Below are positions 54,869 through 63,870 of a DNA stretch of 64,000 bases, in pieces; the stretch's first letter is position 1, and each line of letters begins with the position of its first letter. The notes under the pieces are model-generated. The model was given only the letters and a program-made list of their open reading frames with translations. It was not told the DNA's origin and did not search any database. This DNA comes from Algoriphagus chordae (GTDB lineage Bacteria; Bacteroidota; Bacteroidia; Cytophagales; Cyclobacteriaceae), in assembly GCF_003254055.1 (NCBI RefSeq), contig NZ_QKZT01000001.1:310001-374000 (forward strand). The letters run 5' to 3'. Made by a program: the position numbers and the translations under genes.

Positions 54869-57800
54869 CTAAGCAATAGGCAAAATAAGAATAATTTCAG
54901 TAGATGACTCCATTGGATTTTCGGAGCTAGCGGTTTTACTGTTTACCTTAAGCTCTCCTCCATGAGCCTTCACTATATCATAGCTCAGAGACAAACCAAG
55001 TCCAGTGCCTGAACCAGTAGGCTTTGTAGTAAAAAACGGCTGAAAGATTTTCTCCTTATTGGCATCAGGGATTCCATTCCCATTGTCTTTGATACTTATT
55101 ACTACGGACTTGTCTTTTCGCTTGGTAGTCAGAACCACCATAGGCTTATAATCGTCTTTCTCATCTTTTACAGCAGTACGATTACGCTCAGCACAGGCGT
55201 AGAAAGCATTATTTACTAAGTTGAGTAATACGCGTCCGATATCTGAAGCTATAACTTTTACTTTAGGAAGATGAGAGTCCAAGTCAAGTTTGAAATCTGC
55301 ATTGAAAGTCTTGTCTTTGGCGCGCAAGCCATGATAAGAAAGTTTCAAAAACTCCTCTGCAAGCAAATTAATATTAGTAGGAGATTTTTTGCCGGAATTG
55401 CTTCGGCTGTGCTCTAGCATTCCTTTGACAATTAAGTCCGCCCGCTTGCCATGATGGTTGATTTTACTCAGGTTTTCTTTGATGTCTGCCAAGATCTCTG
55501 TCACTAATTTTTCGTCTCTTGATGCTAAATCCTTGCTTCTTTCCTCTTCTATTTCCCCTATCAACTCGTTGCTTAGCTCTGAGAAGTTGTTGACAAAGTT
55601 CAGCGGGTTTTGTATTTCATGGGCAATACCAGCGGTTAGTTCCCCTAGCGAAGCCATTTTTTCAGAATGAATAAGCTGAGTTTGGGTTGCTTTGAGATCA
55701 GCATAGGCCTTTTCAATCTCTTTGGCATGAGCTAATTTCTGTTCTCGATTTCGCTCACGTTCTCTTAATTGAAGACGTTTTCTCAAAATCCCAATTACTC
55801 CCAACACCAATACTACAGCAAGTAGGAAGTAGGCCGTATACGCCCACCAAGTCCGCCACCATGGCGGGCTAATCGTGATCAGGAGCGTTTTTCCTTCCTG
55901 ATTCCAAACACCATAAGCATTCGAAGCGATTACCTTGAATTCGTAGGTGCCTGGATCGAGATTGGTATAGGAAGCAAAGTTTCGGTTGTTGTAAATCCAG
56001 TCATCGTCCAAACCGACCATCATGTGTGCATATTGATTCTTTGCAGGATTGGCATAGTGTAAGGCTGCAAACTCAAAGCTCAAGTCATTCTGATCGTAAT
56101 TCAGCTGAATAGAGTTGGTAGAAAGTAGATTTTCTTGGAGTGGAGAATCTTCCTGCATATCATACACTGATCTATTGGAAATAAGGAGATTAGAGATAAT
56201 CACCTTAGGCGGTACGCTGTTGGAAGCGACGGTAGAAAAAGTCGTCACTCCATGATCTCCACCGAAATAGAATTTGCCAGAAGGGCTTTTGACTGCAGCT
56301 AGCGAAAGAAATGTTTCTCCACCTAGTCCATCTTCTTTATTGTAATTAATAAAAGTGACTTTATTGAGTGCTTCATTTCTGACCATCTGATGCAGTCCGT
56401 TTTGGGAGGCTATCCACATTTCCCCATTTTCTCCAGGAAGAATAGCCTCTAAGAAATTGGTTCCCAAACCATCTTCCTCTGTGTATCGCGTGATCACATC
56501 GGTCTTTGGATCGATTATATTAAGACCTCCATAAGTAGCGACCCAAGCTCGTCCTTCCTTATCTTCATAGATGTCAAAAATCTGATTACTAATCAATGAA
56601 GCAGGATCCGAAGGGTCAGCAGTATAGTATTTTACCGTGTTTGTTTCGGGGTCTATTCTGTTTATACCTGCAAAATTACTAGCCACCCAGATGTATTTTG
56701 CACCCATTTCTATGTCCGTAATGTTTGGCCCTAGTATGACAGATTCGGAACCTTCTTCGCTCACTTTCACAATCATAGCCTGAGCATCTTGCTGCGTCTC
56801 TTGCTTAAAAAGCGCAATCCCATAGAGAGGGAGCAAGGTAGGCGGAGCAGCATTCCAACTGTCGTAATGATGACTATCATCAGATTGGTAGTGAAGATTG
56901 TATTTGCCAGGGCTGAGTTGGATTTCTTTGATAAGTAACCGGTTTTTTGGATCGCCACCTGCAAAATAACTTGTTCCAAAGTCTTGCATTCCTGCCACTT
57001 CTTCATCTTTGGAATTAGTCAACCAGCCAAAATCTGCCATGGATTCCTGATCTCCTTCTCCCGCCACTGCAAGAAAATAACTACCTGATTCAGTAATGTT
57101 GACTTCCTTAGCCAAATCCTGATTAGCGACTACTTCATTAATTATCGCGATTTGTCTATCTGATTCCAGCCACTCACTTACACGTTCTATAATATCCGAA
57201 GCATAAGCCTGAGTATACTGGCTTTGCACTTCGTGGAATACTTCTGTCTGTGGATCAAAAATATCCAGTCCTCCATTGGTTCCTATCCAAAGTTTACCCT
57301 TGCTGTCTTCTCGCATGACCCTTACCTGATCATTGATCAAACTATTTTTCTCTCCAATTTTTTTCTTGAAGCGTTTGACTTCATTATAATTCTGATCTAG
57401 TTTGATCATGCCATCCCCCCAAGTACCCAACCAAATATCCCCTGTGCGAGCTTCTGCTATAGATCGGACTGATCCACCAAACATATCATTGGAAGAGGCA
57501 TATTGGTGTTTTTCAAGTGAATTATCACGTTCATCGAGCACGGTAAGTCCATCTCCACGGGTCCCTATATATACTTTCCCTGGATTAAGTTGTGAGGCAC
57601 TCATCCCATAAACTCCCTCTGGACTTAAGCTTTGGGGATTCCCTTCTTCATGGCTCATAAAAGAGAAAGGCTTATTGACAGGATCATACTTCAATACTCC
57701 TTTTCCTAAAGTGCCGAACCAAATAATCCCACTATTATCCACTAACAATCGTCCTATAGTTACTTCCCATCCACCACGTATTTGTAGCCGTCTATTTCCA

Positions 57801-58741
57801 GGAATAATTACTTCTTGATAGGTATCAGAGTTTCCTTCAAATTTCAGAATTCCTCGGGAATTATTTGAAATCCAGATGTTGCCTTCCTGATCTTCTGCTA
57901 TACTGTTTAATCGGTTATATGGATCGTCAACATTGTAATCATATTCCTGAATGGTTGTTAAGTTGCCAGTAGAAAGATCCAAGTTATATACCCCTAATCT
58001 ACTTGTGAGCCATAGTTTATCTGCTTTGTCAAAGTAGATAGCCGAGAGATCATTCAGAAATGAATTAAATCCAACATCTGAATTTACCTGCACCTGCGAA
58101 AATTTGGACTCGCCCTTGGCCATGTGCATCAATCCATAAGTACTAGATCCTGCCCAGATTCCGCCGACAGCATCCTCAGTTATTGCAATCGATAAGCCAT
58201 TATGAGAGGGATCATCAGTTTCTTTCAGCTGATAGGGAGAATGTACCCAGGTGTTATTCTCAGGATCAAATTGTACAAAATCTACGGCTATAGTTCCTGC
58301 AAAAATTCTTCCTTGAGAATCGGCAAATACCTTAAACACTCTTCCAGACCCAAGAGATAAATCAAAAATTTTGCTGAAATCATAGTTCGTAAAACTGTTG
58401 TTGGTTCTATCGAATTTGGTCACTCCCAAATCATTGGCAATCCATAGGTTATGATCCAAGTCTTCAGTAATATCATTTGTACCGCTATGCTGAATACTAT
58501 TGGGATTACCTGGGATATTTCGATAAGTCTTCCAGGTATAGCCGTCGTAGCGTTGAACTCCATTGCTAGTGGCGAGCCATATCAATCCGTAGCTATCTTG
58601 CATTACAGACATCACGTTTGGAGAAGCCAATCCATTAGCAAGAGAGATCGTTTCTATGCTGATTTCTTGCGAAAATGCTGGGTGATTACTAAGTGAAAAA
58701 ATAATGAAAAGAACTAAGGTATACTTTCTAAAAGTGCTCAT
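54869..58741 (-). CDS. propeller sensor histidine kinase with inserted beta-sandwich-like domain
   Basis: A sensor of about 1290 residues from ATG 58741, which gives a normal signal peptide (TLVLFIIFSLSNHPAFS); an upstream in-frame start at 58840 would add 33 residues before it. Reg_prop repeats follow (GLIWLATSNGVQRYDG, GIIWFGTLGKGVLKYDP, GKLWIGTNGGLDIFDP). They are interrupted at about 56770-57235 by roughly 155 residues of a different domain (ITESGSYFLAVAGEG, LSPGKYNLHYQSDDSHHYD). The propeller then resumes (GRAWVATYGGLNIIDP), followed by Y_Y_Y, a membrane helix, a coiled coil and the kinase module ([28 protein letters not shown]). No receiver or HTH. Confidence 0.92.
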   Translation of the reverse strand: MSTFRKYTLVLFIIFSLSNHPAFSQEISIETISLANGLASPNVMSVMQDSYGLIWLATSNGVQRYDGYTWKTYRNIPGNPNSIQHSGTNDITEDLDHNLWIANDLGVTKFDRTNNSFTNYDFSKIFDLSLGSGRVFKVFADSQGRIFAGTIAVDFVQFDPENNTWVHSPYQLKETDDPSHNGLSIAITEDAVGGIWAGSSTYGLMHMAKGESKFSQVQVNSDVGFNSFLNDLSAIYFDKADKLWLTSRLGVYNLDLSTGNLTTIQEYDYNVDDPYNRLNSIAEDQEGNIWISNNSRGILKFEGNSDTYQEVIIPGNRRLQIRGGWEVTIGRLLVDNSGIIWFGTLGKGVLKYDPVNKPFSFMSHEEGNPQSLSPEGVYGMSASQLNPGKVYIGTRGDGLTVLDERDNSLEKHQYASSNDMFGGSVRSIAEARTGDIWLGTWGDGMIKLDQNYNEVKRFKKKIGEKNSLINDQVRVMREDSKGKLWIGTNGGLDIFDPQTEVFHEVQSQYTQAYASDIIERVSEWLESDRQIAIINEVVANQDLAKEVNITESGSYFLAVAGEGDQESMADFGWLTNSKDEEVAGMQDFGTSYFAGGDPKNRLLIKEIQLSPGKYNLHYQSDDSHHYDSWNAAPPTLLPLYGIALFKQETQQDAQAMIVKVSEEGSESVILGPNITDIEMGAKYIWVASNFAGINRIDPETNTVKYYTADPSDPASLISNQIFDIYEDKEGRAWVATYGGLNIIDPKTDVITRYTEEDGLGTNFLEAILPGENGEMWIASQNGLHQMVRNEALNKVTFINYNKEDGLGGETFLSLAAVKSPSGKFYFGGDHGVTTFSTVASNSVPPKVIISNLLISNRSVYDMQEDSPLQENLLSTNSIQLNYDQNDLSFEFAALHYANPAKNQYAHMMVGLDDDWIYNNRNFASYTNLDPGTYEFKVIASNAYGVWNQEGKTLLITISPPWWRTWWAYTAYFLLAVVLVLGVIGILRKRLQLRERERNREQKLAHAKEIEKAYADLKATQTQLIHSEKMASLGELTAGIAHEIQNPLNFVNNFSELSNELIGEIEEERSKDLASRDEKLVTEILADIKENLSKINHHGKRADLIVKGMLEHSRSNSGKKSPTNINLLAEEFLKLSYHGLRAKDKTFNADFKLDLDSHLPKVKVIASDIGRVLLNLVNNAFYACAERNRTAVKDEKDDYKPMVVLTTKRKDKSVVISIKDNGNGIPDANKEKIFQPFFTTKPTGSGTGLGLSLSYDIVKAHGGELKVNSKTASSENPMESSTEIILILPIA

Positions 58742-58984
58742 ATCAACTAATTGTGTGGCCAAAGTAAAAAAAACAAGATAAGAGTCTCTTGGTTTAAAAT
58801 GTTGTTTTATCCCAAAAAACATTCGGAAAAAGTATTTCACATTTAGTTTAATGAATTTAAACTAAAGATCATGCAGTGATATCAATGCTAGTTCATGTTT
58901 GTAAAGAAGATTTTCACTAGCAAGTAGCGTATGATTTATCAAGTTGTTTCTACCATTGCTAGTGAAAATTATCTCATCTGAATA

Positions 58985-59287
58985 TTAACCTACCATTCCC
59001 ACTAAAATCTTGAATCCGCCAGTCGCGAAATTAGGAAGATCCCCAGCTGTGGCTTGTCCTTCATCAGATCCCATGGATTGCTGCATAGCCTCTGGGCTCT
59101 CGAAATAGAGTTCTGCCATGCGATAATATGCAGGATTGGATCCATCTGCTTCTGGGAGAAACTTGGTTACTTCAGCTCTAAGTACCCCTTGGATTTTGCC
59201 TACAAGTGGCATATGAGTCGCTGCATAGTAGCTTTCGAAAGCGGCTGGATCTGCCGGATGATTGTAGATGACTGTTAATTTGATCAT
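58985..59287 (-). CDS. EthD-family small protein
   Basis: A 100-residue protein of the ferredoxin-like dimeric alpha/beta barrel fold. Family marks are the start IKLTVIYNHPADPAAFESYY, His25 in ATHMPLVGKI, and the C-terminal segment DLPNFATGGFKILVGMV. EthD proteins were first linked to degradation of ethyl tert-butyl ether, but most members have no assigned reaction; fungal relatives act in polyketide tailoring. It lies 29 bases downstream of the 7TMR-DISM kinase gene, so it may share its transcript. Confidence 0.85.
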   Translation of the reverse strand: MIKLTVIYNHPADPAAFESYYAATHMPLVGKIQGVLRAEVTKFLPEADGSNPAYYRMAELYFESPEAMQQSMGSDEGQATAGDLPNFATGGFKILVGMVG

Positions 59288-59316
59288 GATATAGTAGAAT
59301 TAAAATATGCGTTTAA

Positions 59317-61428
59317 TTATTTCGACATAGGTAAGGTAATGGTAAAAGTTGAGCCATGACCTGCGATACTATCCACTTTGATCTCTCCGCCATGAGCTTT
59401 CACAATATCATAGCTCATCGAAAGTCCCAATCCTGTACCTGAACCAGATGGTTTGGTGGTAAAAAATGGATTGAAAATCTTTTCCTTGATCGAATCAGGA
59501 ATTCCGCTACCATTGTCTTTGACCTCTATTATGATACTTGATCTCGCTACTTGAGTAGATACGATTACTTCAGGATTGTAGTCATCAATTTTTTCCCTTA
59601 CCGCAGTTTGACTCCGCTCAGCACAGGCATAGAAGGCATTATTAATCAAGTTCAGCAGTACCCTTCCTATATCCTGTGGAATTACATTGATCTTGGGTAG
59701 ATCAGGATCAAGATCTAATTTGAAATTTGCATTAAAACTTTTGTCTTTCGCACGTAAACCATGAAAGGACAAGCGAATGAATTCATCGGCAAGTCCATTA
59801 ATGTCCGTAGGCAATTTCTCTCCGGAATTGGTTCGGCTATGCTCCAGCATTCCTTTTACAATAGAGTCAGCCCGTTTGCCATGGCGGTTTATTTTAGATA
59901 GGTTTTCCTTGATATCTGCCAAAATTTCTGAAATCAAACCTTCATCAATAGCAGCTTTATCTTTAGCTCTTTCCTCCTCGATTTCTTGAATCATCTCAGT
60001 ACTGACTTCTGAGAAATTGTTTACAAAATTTAAGGGGTTCTGAATTTCATGAGCGATCCCTGCCGTCAGTTCACCCAAGGAGGCCATTTTTTCAGCCTGT
60101 ACTAACTGTGCCTGCATGGTTCTCAATTCGTTTAGAGAGCGCTCTAGATCTATAGTACGCTTCCGTACTTTATCTTCCAGATTGGTATTCTCAGCCTTTA
60201 GAATAGACTCCTTTTCTTCTATTAGGATTCTGATTTTGGTTGCTACTGCCAAGGAGAAGAATATAGCTTGAAGCACTACTCCGATAAGCAGGCTATTGTG
60301 AATCACCCAATAATATTCCAATAAACCATAAATATATAGACTAAGTATAATGACTGAAATACTTGCTGGAATGTATGCTGCTAAGTAAATAGCCGCTGGC
60401 TTAAATCCATCCTTGTACCTTCTAAATCCCAGATAAAGTAAGAAAATAGAGGTAGGCGCAGAAAGAAAATAACTGGTTCTTTCCAAGAATGGGACTGAAA
60501 AAAGTGAAAATAGAATGGCGAAAATATACAGTATCTGAAAAGCTGTGTAAATCTTCCAGTAGCGAGGGTTTTTATCCTTCTTGATCCCTAGGAAAACTAT
60601 GCTAAACCATAAGCTGAAAATGGAGGTAAAGGGGCCAAGAATATTAAACAATTTGTAATTCCAACTAGGATCTGAAAAGCTCAGTATGCCATAGCTAGCT
60701 CCAGATATGGAAGCAATCAGGGCAATTAGAAAAATCATATAAATGCTGAGCAGTAGGTATTCTCGTTCTTTGACTCTTATGAAAATTAGAATGTGATAAA
60801 TGATCACTCCAAGAATAATTCCCAGTAAAATCCCTTCTGCAGTGAAATTCCTTTGCTGTAAGCTTATCAGTTTTTTCCCACTAATAACTCTTGCAGATAA
60901 GGTCTTATAAAGTACTCTGTTGATGCGAAGCAGATAACTTGCTGACTCAGCCTTTTGTACTTCCATATCAAAAAGCTCACCTGGGTATTTTAGATACCTT
61001 TCCTTGTCGAAGCTGTCCGTACCTCCTTTACTTAGCAGCCTTGGTTGATTGCCTTCGATTTTATATAATTCAATCTTCGAAATGAAAAGTTGTGGAATGG
61101 ATAAAAATAGCTGCGATACCTCTGATTTGAGCTCAAAATAAAACCAATAGTCCGTTTCACCATCTGGATCAATGGTGATTAGACTCAGATCAAAGTCTTT
61201 GAATTCTGCCTTCCGTTGCAAAACCTCTGCAGCAGTTGAGCCCTCAGGTGTACGGAGCATTGTTGCATGATCTCGCACCCAATAAGCTTCATGATCACCC
61301 ACAGGTACCTGGCCATCTCCTGCTTGTGCAAAGGAAGGCTGCGATGCCAAAAAAGATAATAGTACCAACATCAATATCGAAAATCCTTGTTGTCGGATTT
61401 TGATGAATTGAGGAATATTTAACATCAT
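59317..61428 (-). CDS. 7TMR-DISM sensor histidine kinase
   Basis: A 703-residue receptor kinase. It has a signal peptide (cleavage after FAQ, near residue 35) and a periplasmic 7TMR-DISMED2-type beta domain (about 45-185; [20 protein letters not shown]). Seven membrane helices follow (about 195-400; [19 protein letters not shown] at the start), then a coiled coil, HisKA ([29 protein letters not shown]) and an ATPase domain ([11 protein letters not shown]). DISMED2 domains are thought to bind carbohydrates or other small ligands. The start overlaps the stop of the preceding small membrane protein by four bases, which ties this sensor to the two putative enzymes upstream. Confidence 0.92.
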   Translation of the reverse strand: MMLNIPQFIKIRQQGFSILMLVLLSFLASQPSFAQAGDGQVPVGDHEAYWVRDHATMLRTPEGSTAAEVLQRKAEFKDFDLSLITIDPDGETDYWFYFELKSEVSQLFLSIPQLFISKIELYKIEGNQPRLLSKGGTDSFDKERYLKYPGELFDMEVQKAESASYLLRINRVLYKTLSARVISGKKLISLQQRNFTAEGILLGIILGVIIYHILIFIRVKEREYLLLSIYMIFLIALIASISGASYGILSFSDPSWNYKLFNILGPFTSIFSLWFSIVFLGIKKDKNPRYWKIYTAFQILYIFAILFSLFSVPFLERTSYFLSAPTSIFLLYLGFRRYKDGFKPAAIYLAAYIPASISVIILSLYIYGLLEYYWVIHNSLLIGVVLQAIFFSLAVATKIRILIEEKESILKAENTNLEDKVRKRTIDLERSLNELRTMQAQLVQAEKMASLGELTAGIAHEIQNPLNFVNNFSEVSTEMIQEIEEERAKDKAAIDEGLISEILADIKENLSKINRHGKRADSIVKGMLEHSRTNSGEKLPTDINGLADEFIRLSFHGLRAKDKSFNANFKLDLDPDLPKINVIPQDIGRVLLNLINNAFYACAERSQTAVREKIDDYNPEVIVSTQVARSSIIIEVKDNGSGIPDSIKEKIFNPFFTTKPSGSGTGLGLSMSYDIVKAHGGEIKVDSIAGHGSTFTITLPMSK

Positions 61429-62093
61429 TCTACTGAAGGTGCATTTGAAAATGATTTTTTAGAAACCTGTATAATATAGATGATGTTCAGGACAAATACT
61501 GCAATGGTAAGCAAATGAAGGAAGTGCGCTTCTGGGTGATGTAGATACACAAACACTGACATAAGTAAATTTCCTATAAACTTCAGCCATGCGACTTGCT
61601 TGGTCCCAATCAGTCCAGAACCTTTCCGAGCTGCATTGAATACAAATAAACTAGCCATGACTACGGTGATCATGTAGGCAGAGGTAGTACCCATTTTAGT
61701 ATCCAAACCTTCCGTCTCAAAAAAGTAAAAGAGAGGCGTCCACCAAACAACCAAAAGCAATAAAAAGGGAACAAACTTCTTCCCAAAAATATCTATGCCC
61801 ATTTGTTTTGCACCATACTTCACGGTGTAAATGAATATACCCACATCCATGAAAAACCACACGCGCAATCCCCATTCGAACAGCCTACCGAGATCTGTAT
61901 AGAGCAACCAAGCCCAAGCAAATTCCCAAGCTATATTGGAGCAAACTGCCAGAAAGGGCATCTCCATTTTTTTATAGCGAATGGCATTTTTGATAATTAT
62001 GAAATAGGCAACGATCCACAAAATCGTCCCAGCCGCTAGAAATATGATTTGGGTGATGGTGTAAGTCTCAAGATTGATCCATGGATGTTTCAT
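61425..62093 (-). CDS. seven-helix membrane protein resembling Pyr4/PaxB-type terpene cyclases
   Basis: A 222-residue integral membrane protein with about seven helices and almost no soluble part. The segment MPFLAVCSNIAWEFAWAW (Glu57) resembles the MAPLALCCNFAWEMVYG segment I recall from fungal Pyr4, and the C-terminal helices also line up in spacing. Pyr4-type enzymes cyclise prenyl chains of meroterpenoids using two acidic residues; the second falls near Asn203 here, so the second acid may be missing. The membrane-cyclase call is inference from remembered sequence. It lies 18 bases after an MpaB-family oxygenase gene and overlaps the 7TMR-DISM kinase. It could instead be a non-catalytic relative or a sensor partner. 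Confidence 0.55.
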   Translation of the reverse strand: MKHPWINLETYTITQIIFLAAGTILWIVAYFIIIKNAIRYKKMEMPFLAVCSNIAWEFAWAWLLYTDLGRLFEWGLRVWFFMDVGIFIYTVKYGAKQMGIDIFGKKFVPFLLLLVVWWTPLFYFFETEGLDTKMGTTSAYMITVVMASLFVFNAARKGSGLIGTKQVAWLKFIGNLLMSVFVYLHHPEAHFLHLLTIAVFVLNIIYIIQVSKKSFSNAPSVE

Positions 62094-62111
62094 CGCGCTA
62101 TCTTAGGTGGT

Positions 62112-63383
62112 TCAGGGTTGATTTCTGGCTCTCCAGTCTTGGGTCAGAGATTTTGGCAAATAGAAATTGATGATAGAAGAATTGGACATTCTTCTGAGCA
62201 GCAATAGCAATCCGAATTTGGTGAAGAATTGAAGTACCATCGAAAATACCAAGCTCTTATCCAATACCTCTCCGATCTTAGTCAGGAAAGTCATTCTCTT
62301 TTTCATCTTGGTGATTTTCTCTGGAGATACAGACGGAACAGCCAGCAAATCTGACACTTCATCACCCATCATCAATCGCATCAAGGCGGTGTTGGAATCC
62401 TCACCTAGGATTGGCTTGGATTTTAGATTTTGAAAATCACGAAGAGCCTTGGTCAAGGCTTTAGCCTGCTCACTTGGCGCTTTTTCCTTATCCAAAATGC
62501 TATGACCTAGCTTCAGTGCATCTGCGGAATTTATTGGGATCATATCATCATCTAATCCTACAATATGTCCAATAACTCTCCAGCAATGTATGTAAGCTTC
62601 CAGTTCTACTGGCTCAAACTCGATCCCGATGATTCCAAGACCTTCGATCACCAAGGCCGAAAATGACATCAATGTACCTGCCAAATCTTCTTGGTTGATA
62701 GGCTCCCCATATTTCTCAGCATCCCAGTTGTGCTCCTTTAGGTAATAGCGGATTACGGCATGGATTAGTCTGACTTTTTGGGTAGCAATCAATCCTTTCC
62801 CTTTGGGATCAAGGCCATCTGGTGACATGGAGAAAACAACAAATTGAGCTGTTTCGGCTATCCTTCGTGAGAAAGCTTTCAATGAACCGTGGTTTTCATT
62901 GAGGCGGGCAGTCCTATGTAATACCTCGGCACCATTAGCGCAGGCATAGCACTCAGGCAGAGATTTGTAGCAAAGTAATATGCCTATCCAAATCCCATGT
63001 CTCAAATAGATTTGCTGACCCATGTTGATCAGATCTTGATCTGCCCATTCAGGCAAAATTGCTGATTGCTTAAAAAAATCCCTTAGCTCTTCAGGGGCAT
63101 CATCAGGAAGTTTATTCTGATCCAACACTATGGATTCAAATAAGTGATTGATGGTATTAACCTCCTTTTTGGCCATGATAGCTGCAACAGTTTTGTCGGC
63201 CAGCGGATCCATCACATGACGCTTGGCAGCTAATTTCTCTGTAGTCCAGTCTGTTGTTTCAGCTGTATTGATATTCTTCAACTTTTCCAACGCTCGCTTT
63301 TTGATGCGTCTATTTTTAATTATAAAGCTGATGGAGAGGCCTATAAATACAATTAGAAGAATGAGAAAAATTTTTGTGAGCAT
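62112..63383 (-). CDS. MpaB/rubber-oxygenase-family (DUF2236) protein
   Basis: A 423-residue protein with one N-terminal helix (IFLILLIVFIGLSISFII), which would anchor it in the inner membrane, and a mostly helical DUF2236 domain. The family motif KVRLIHAVIR (203-212) contains His208, the expected axial haem ligand by analogy with latex-clearing protein Lcp; HRTARL (about 156) and QEDLAG (from 231) are further family marks. Lcp cleaves the double bonds of polyisoprene, and fungal MpaB cleaves a prenyl side chain in mycophenolic acid synthesis. The substrate here is unknown. It is the first gene of a set with a Pyr4-like membrane protein and a 7TMR-DISM kinase. Confidence 0.82.
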   Translation of the reverse strand: MLTKIFLILLIVFIGLSISFIIKNRRIKKRALEKLKNINTAETTDWTTEKLAAKRHVMDPLADKTVAAIMAKKEVNTINHLFESIVLDQNKLPDDAPEELRDFFKQSAILPEWADQDLINMGQQIYLRHGIWIGILLCYKSLPECYACANGAEVLHRTARLNENHGSLKAFSRRIAETAQFVVFSMSPDGLDPKGKGLIATQKVRLIHAVIRYYLKEHNWDAEKYGEPINQEDLAGTLMSFSALVIEGLGIIGIEFEPVELEAYIHCWRVIGHIVGLDDDMIPINSADALKLGHSILDKEKAPSEQAKALTKALRDFQNLKSKPILGEDSNTALMRLMMGDEVSDLLAVPSVSPEKITKMKKRMTFLTKIGEVLDKSLVFSMVLQFFTKFGLLLLLRRMSNSSIINFYLPKSLTQDWRARNQP

Positions 63384-63700
63384 AAAAGATGAAAAGTTCT
63401 AAAGGTTGGGAAATATCAGTGCTAAAACCATTTACATCATGTCTTCCAAAAATCCAATACCTACAGATTCCGTTAAACAATTCTAAGGAAATCAAGCTTA
63501 AGTATTGTATTTATCCTAGAAAGCATAATCAATAATACTTAAAAAATGGGTAAGAATTCTGATTTGTGAAGATAATAGGTGGATCTTATTGCTAGAAAAG
63601 TGTTTTACATAGGCTTTATTATGCACTATGATCTTTTGAAAGAATCTTCTTTATATGTACCGAGCCTAAGGCTCTTTGGAGGTTTATTCAGCTTCCTCAT

Positions 63701-63832
63701 TCAACGGATTGAAATCCGTCGTTACAGTATTGATCGAGCCTATGGCTCTGGTTTGATTAATGTATTTAAGCTTAAAGGTTTATTACTAAGCTGTTGATCG
63801 AGTCCGCATGGCATTTTGCTTAAGCTGAGGCT
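63701..63832 (+). repeat. palindrome-containing interspersed repeat, copy A
   Basis: A 132-base unit starting TCAACGGATTGAAATCCGTC and ending AAGCTGAGGCT. It contains a perfect inverted repeat ACGGATT-GA-AATCCGT (63704-63719) and a second palindrome GAGCC-TAT-GGCTC (63736-63748). It looks like a REP- or MITE-type intergenic element; no transposase is present. Confidence 0.85.
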
Positions 63833-63870
63833 TTAGTTTTTAGAGGCTTCAATTTTGGCTTCCGCTAGTT

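Noticed and set aside
45740..58741. Hybrid two-component systems (HTCS) for polysaccharide utilisation
   Set aside because: The propeller sensors resemble HTCS inputs, but all three proteins stop right after the ATPase domain, with no receiver or AraC-type DNA-binding domain, and no SusC/SusD pair is present.
63579..63797. 72-codon reading frame on the plus strand
   Set aside because: It runs through the palindromic repeat DNA, has no recognisable protein pattern and no start signal.
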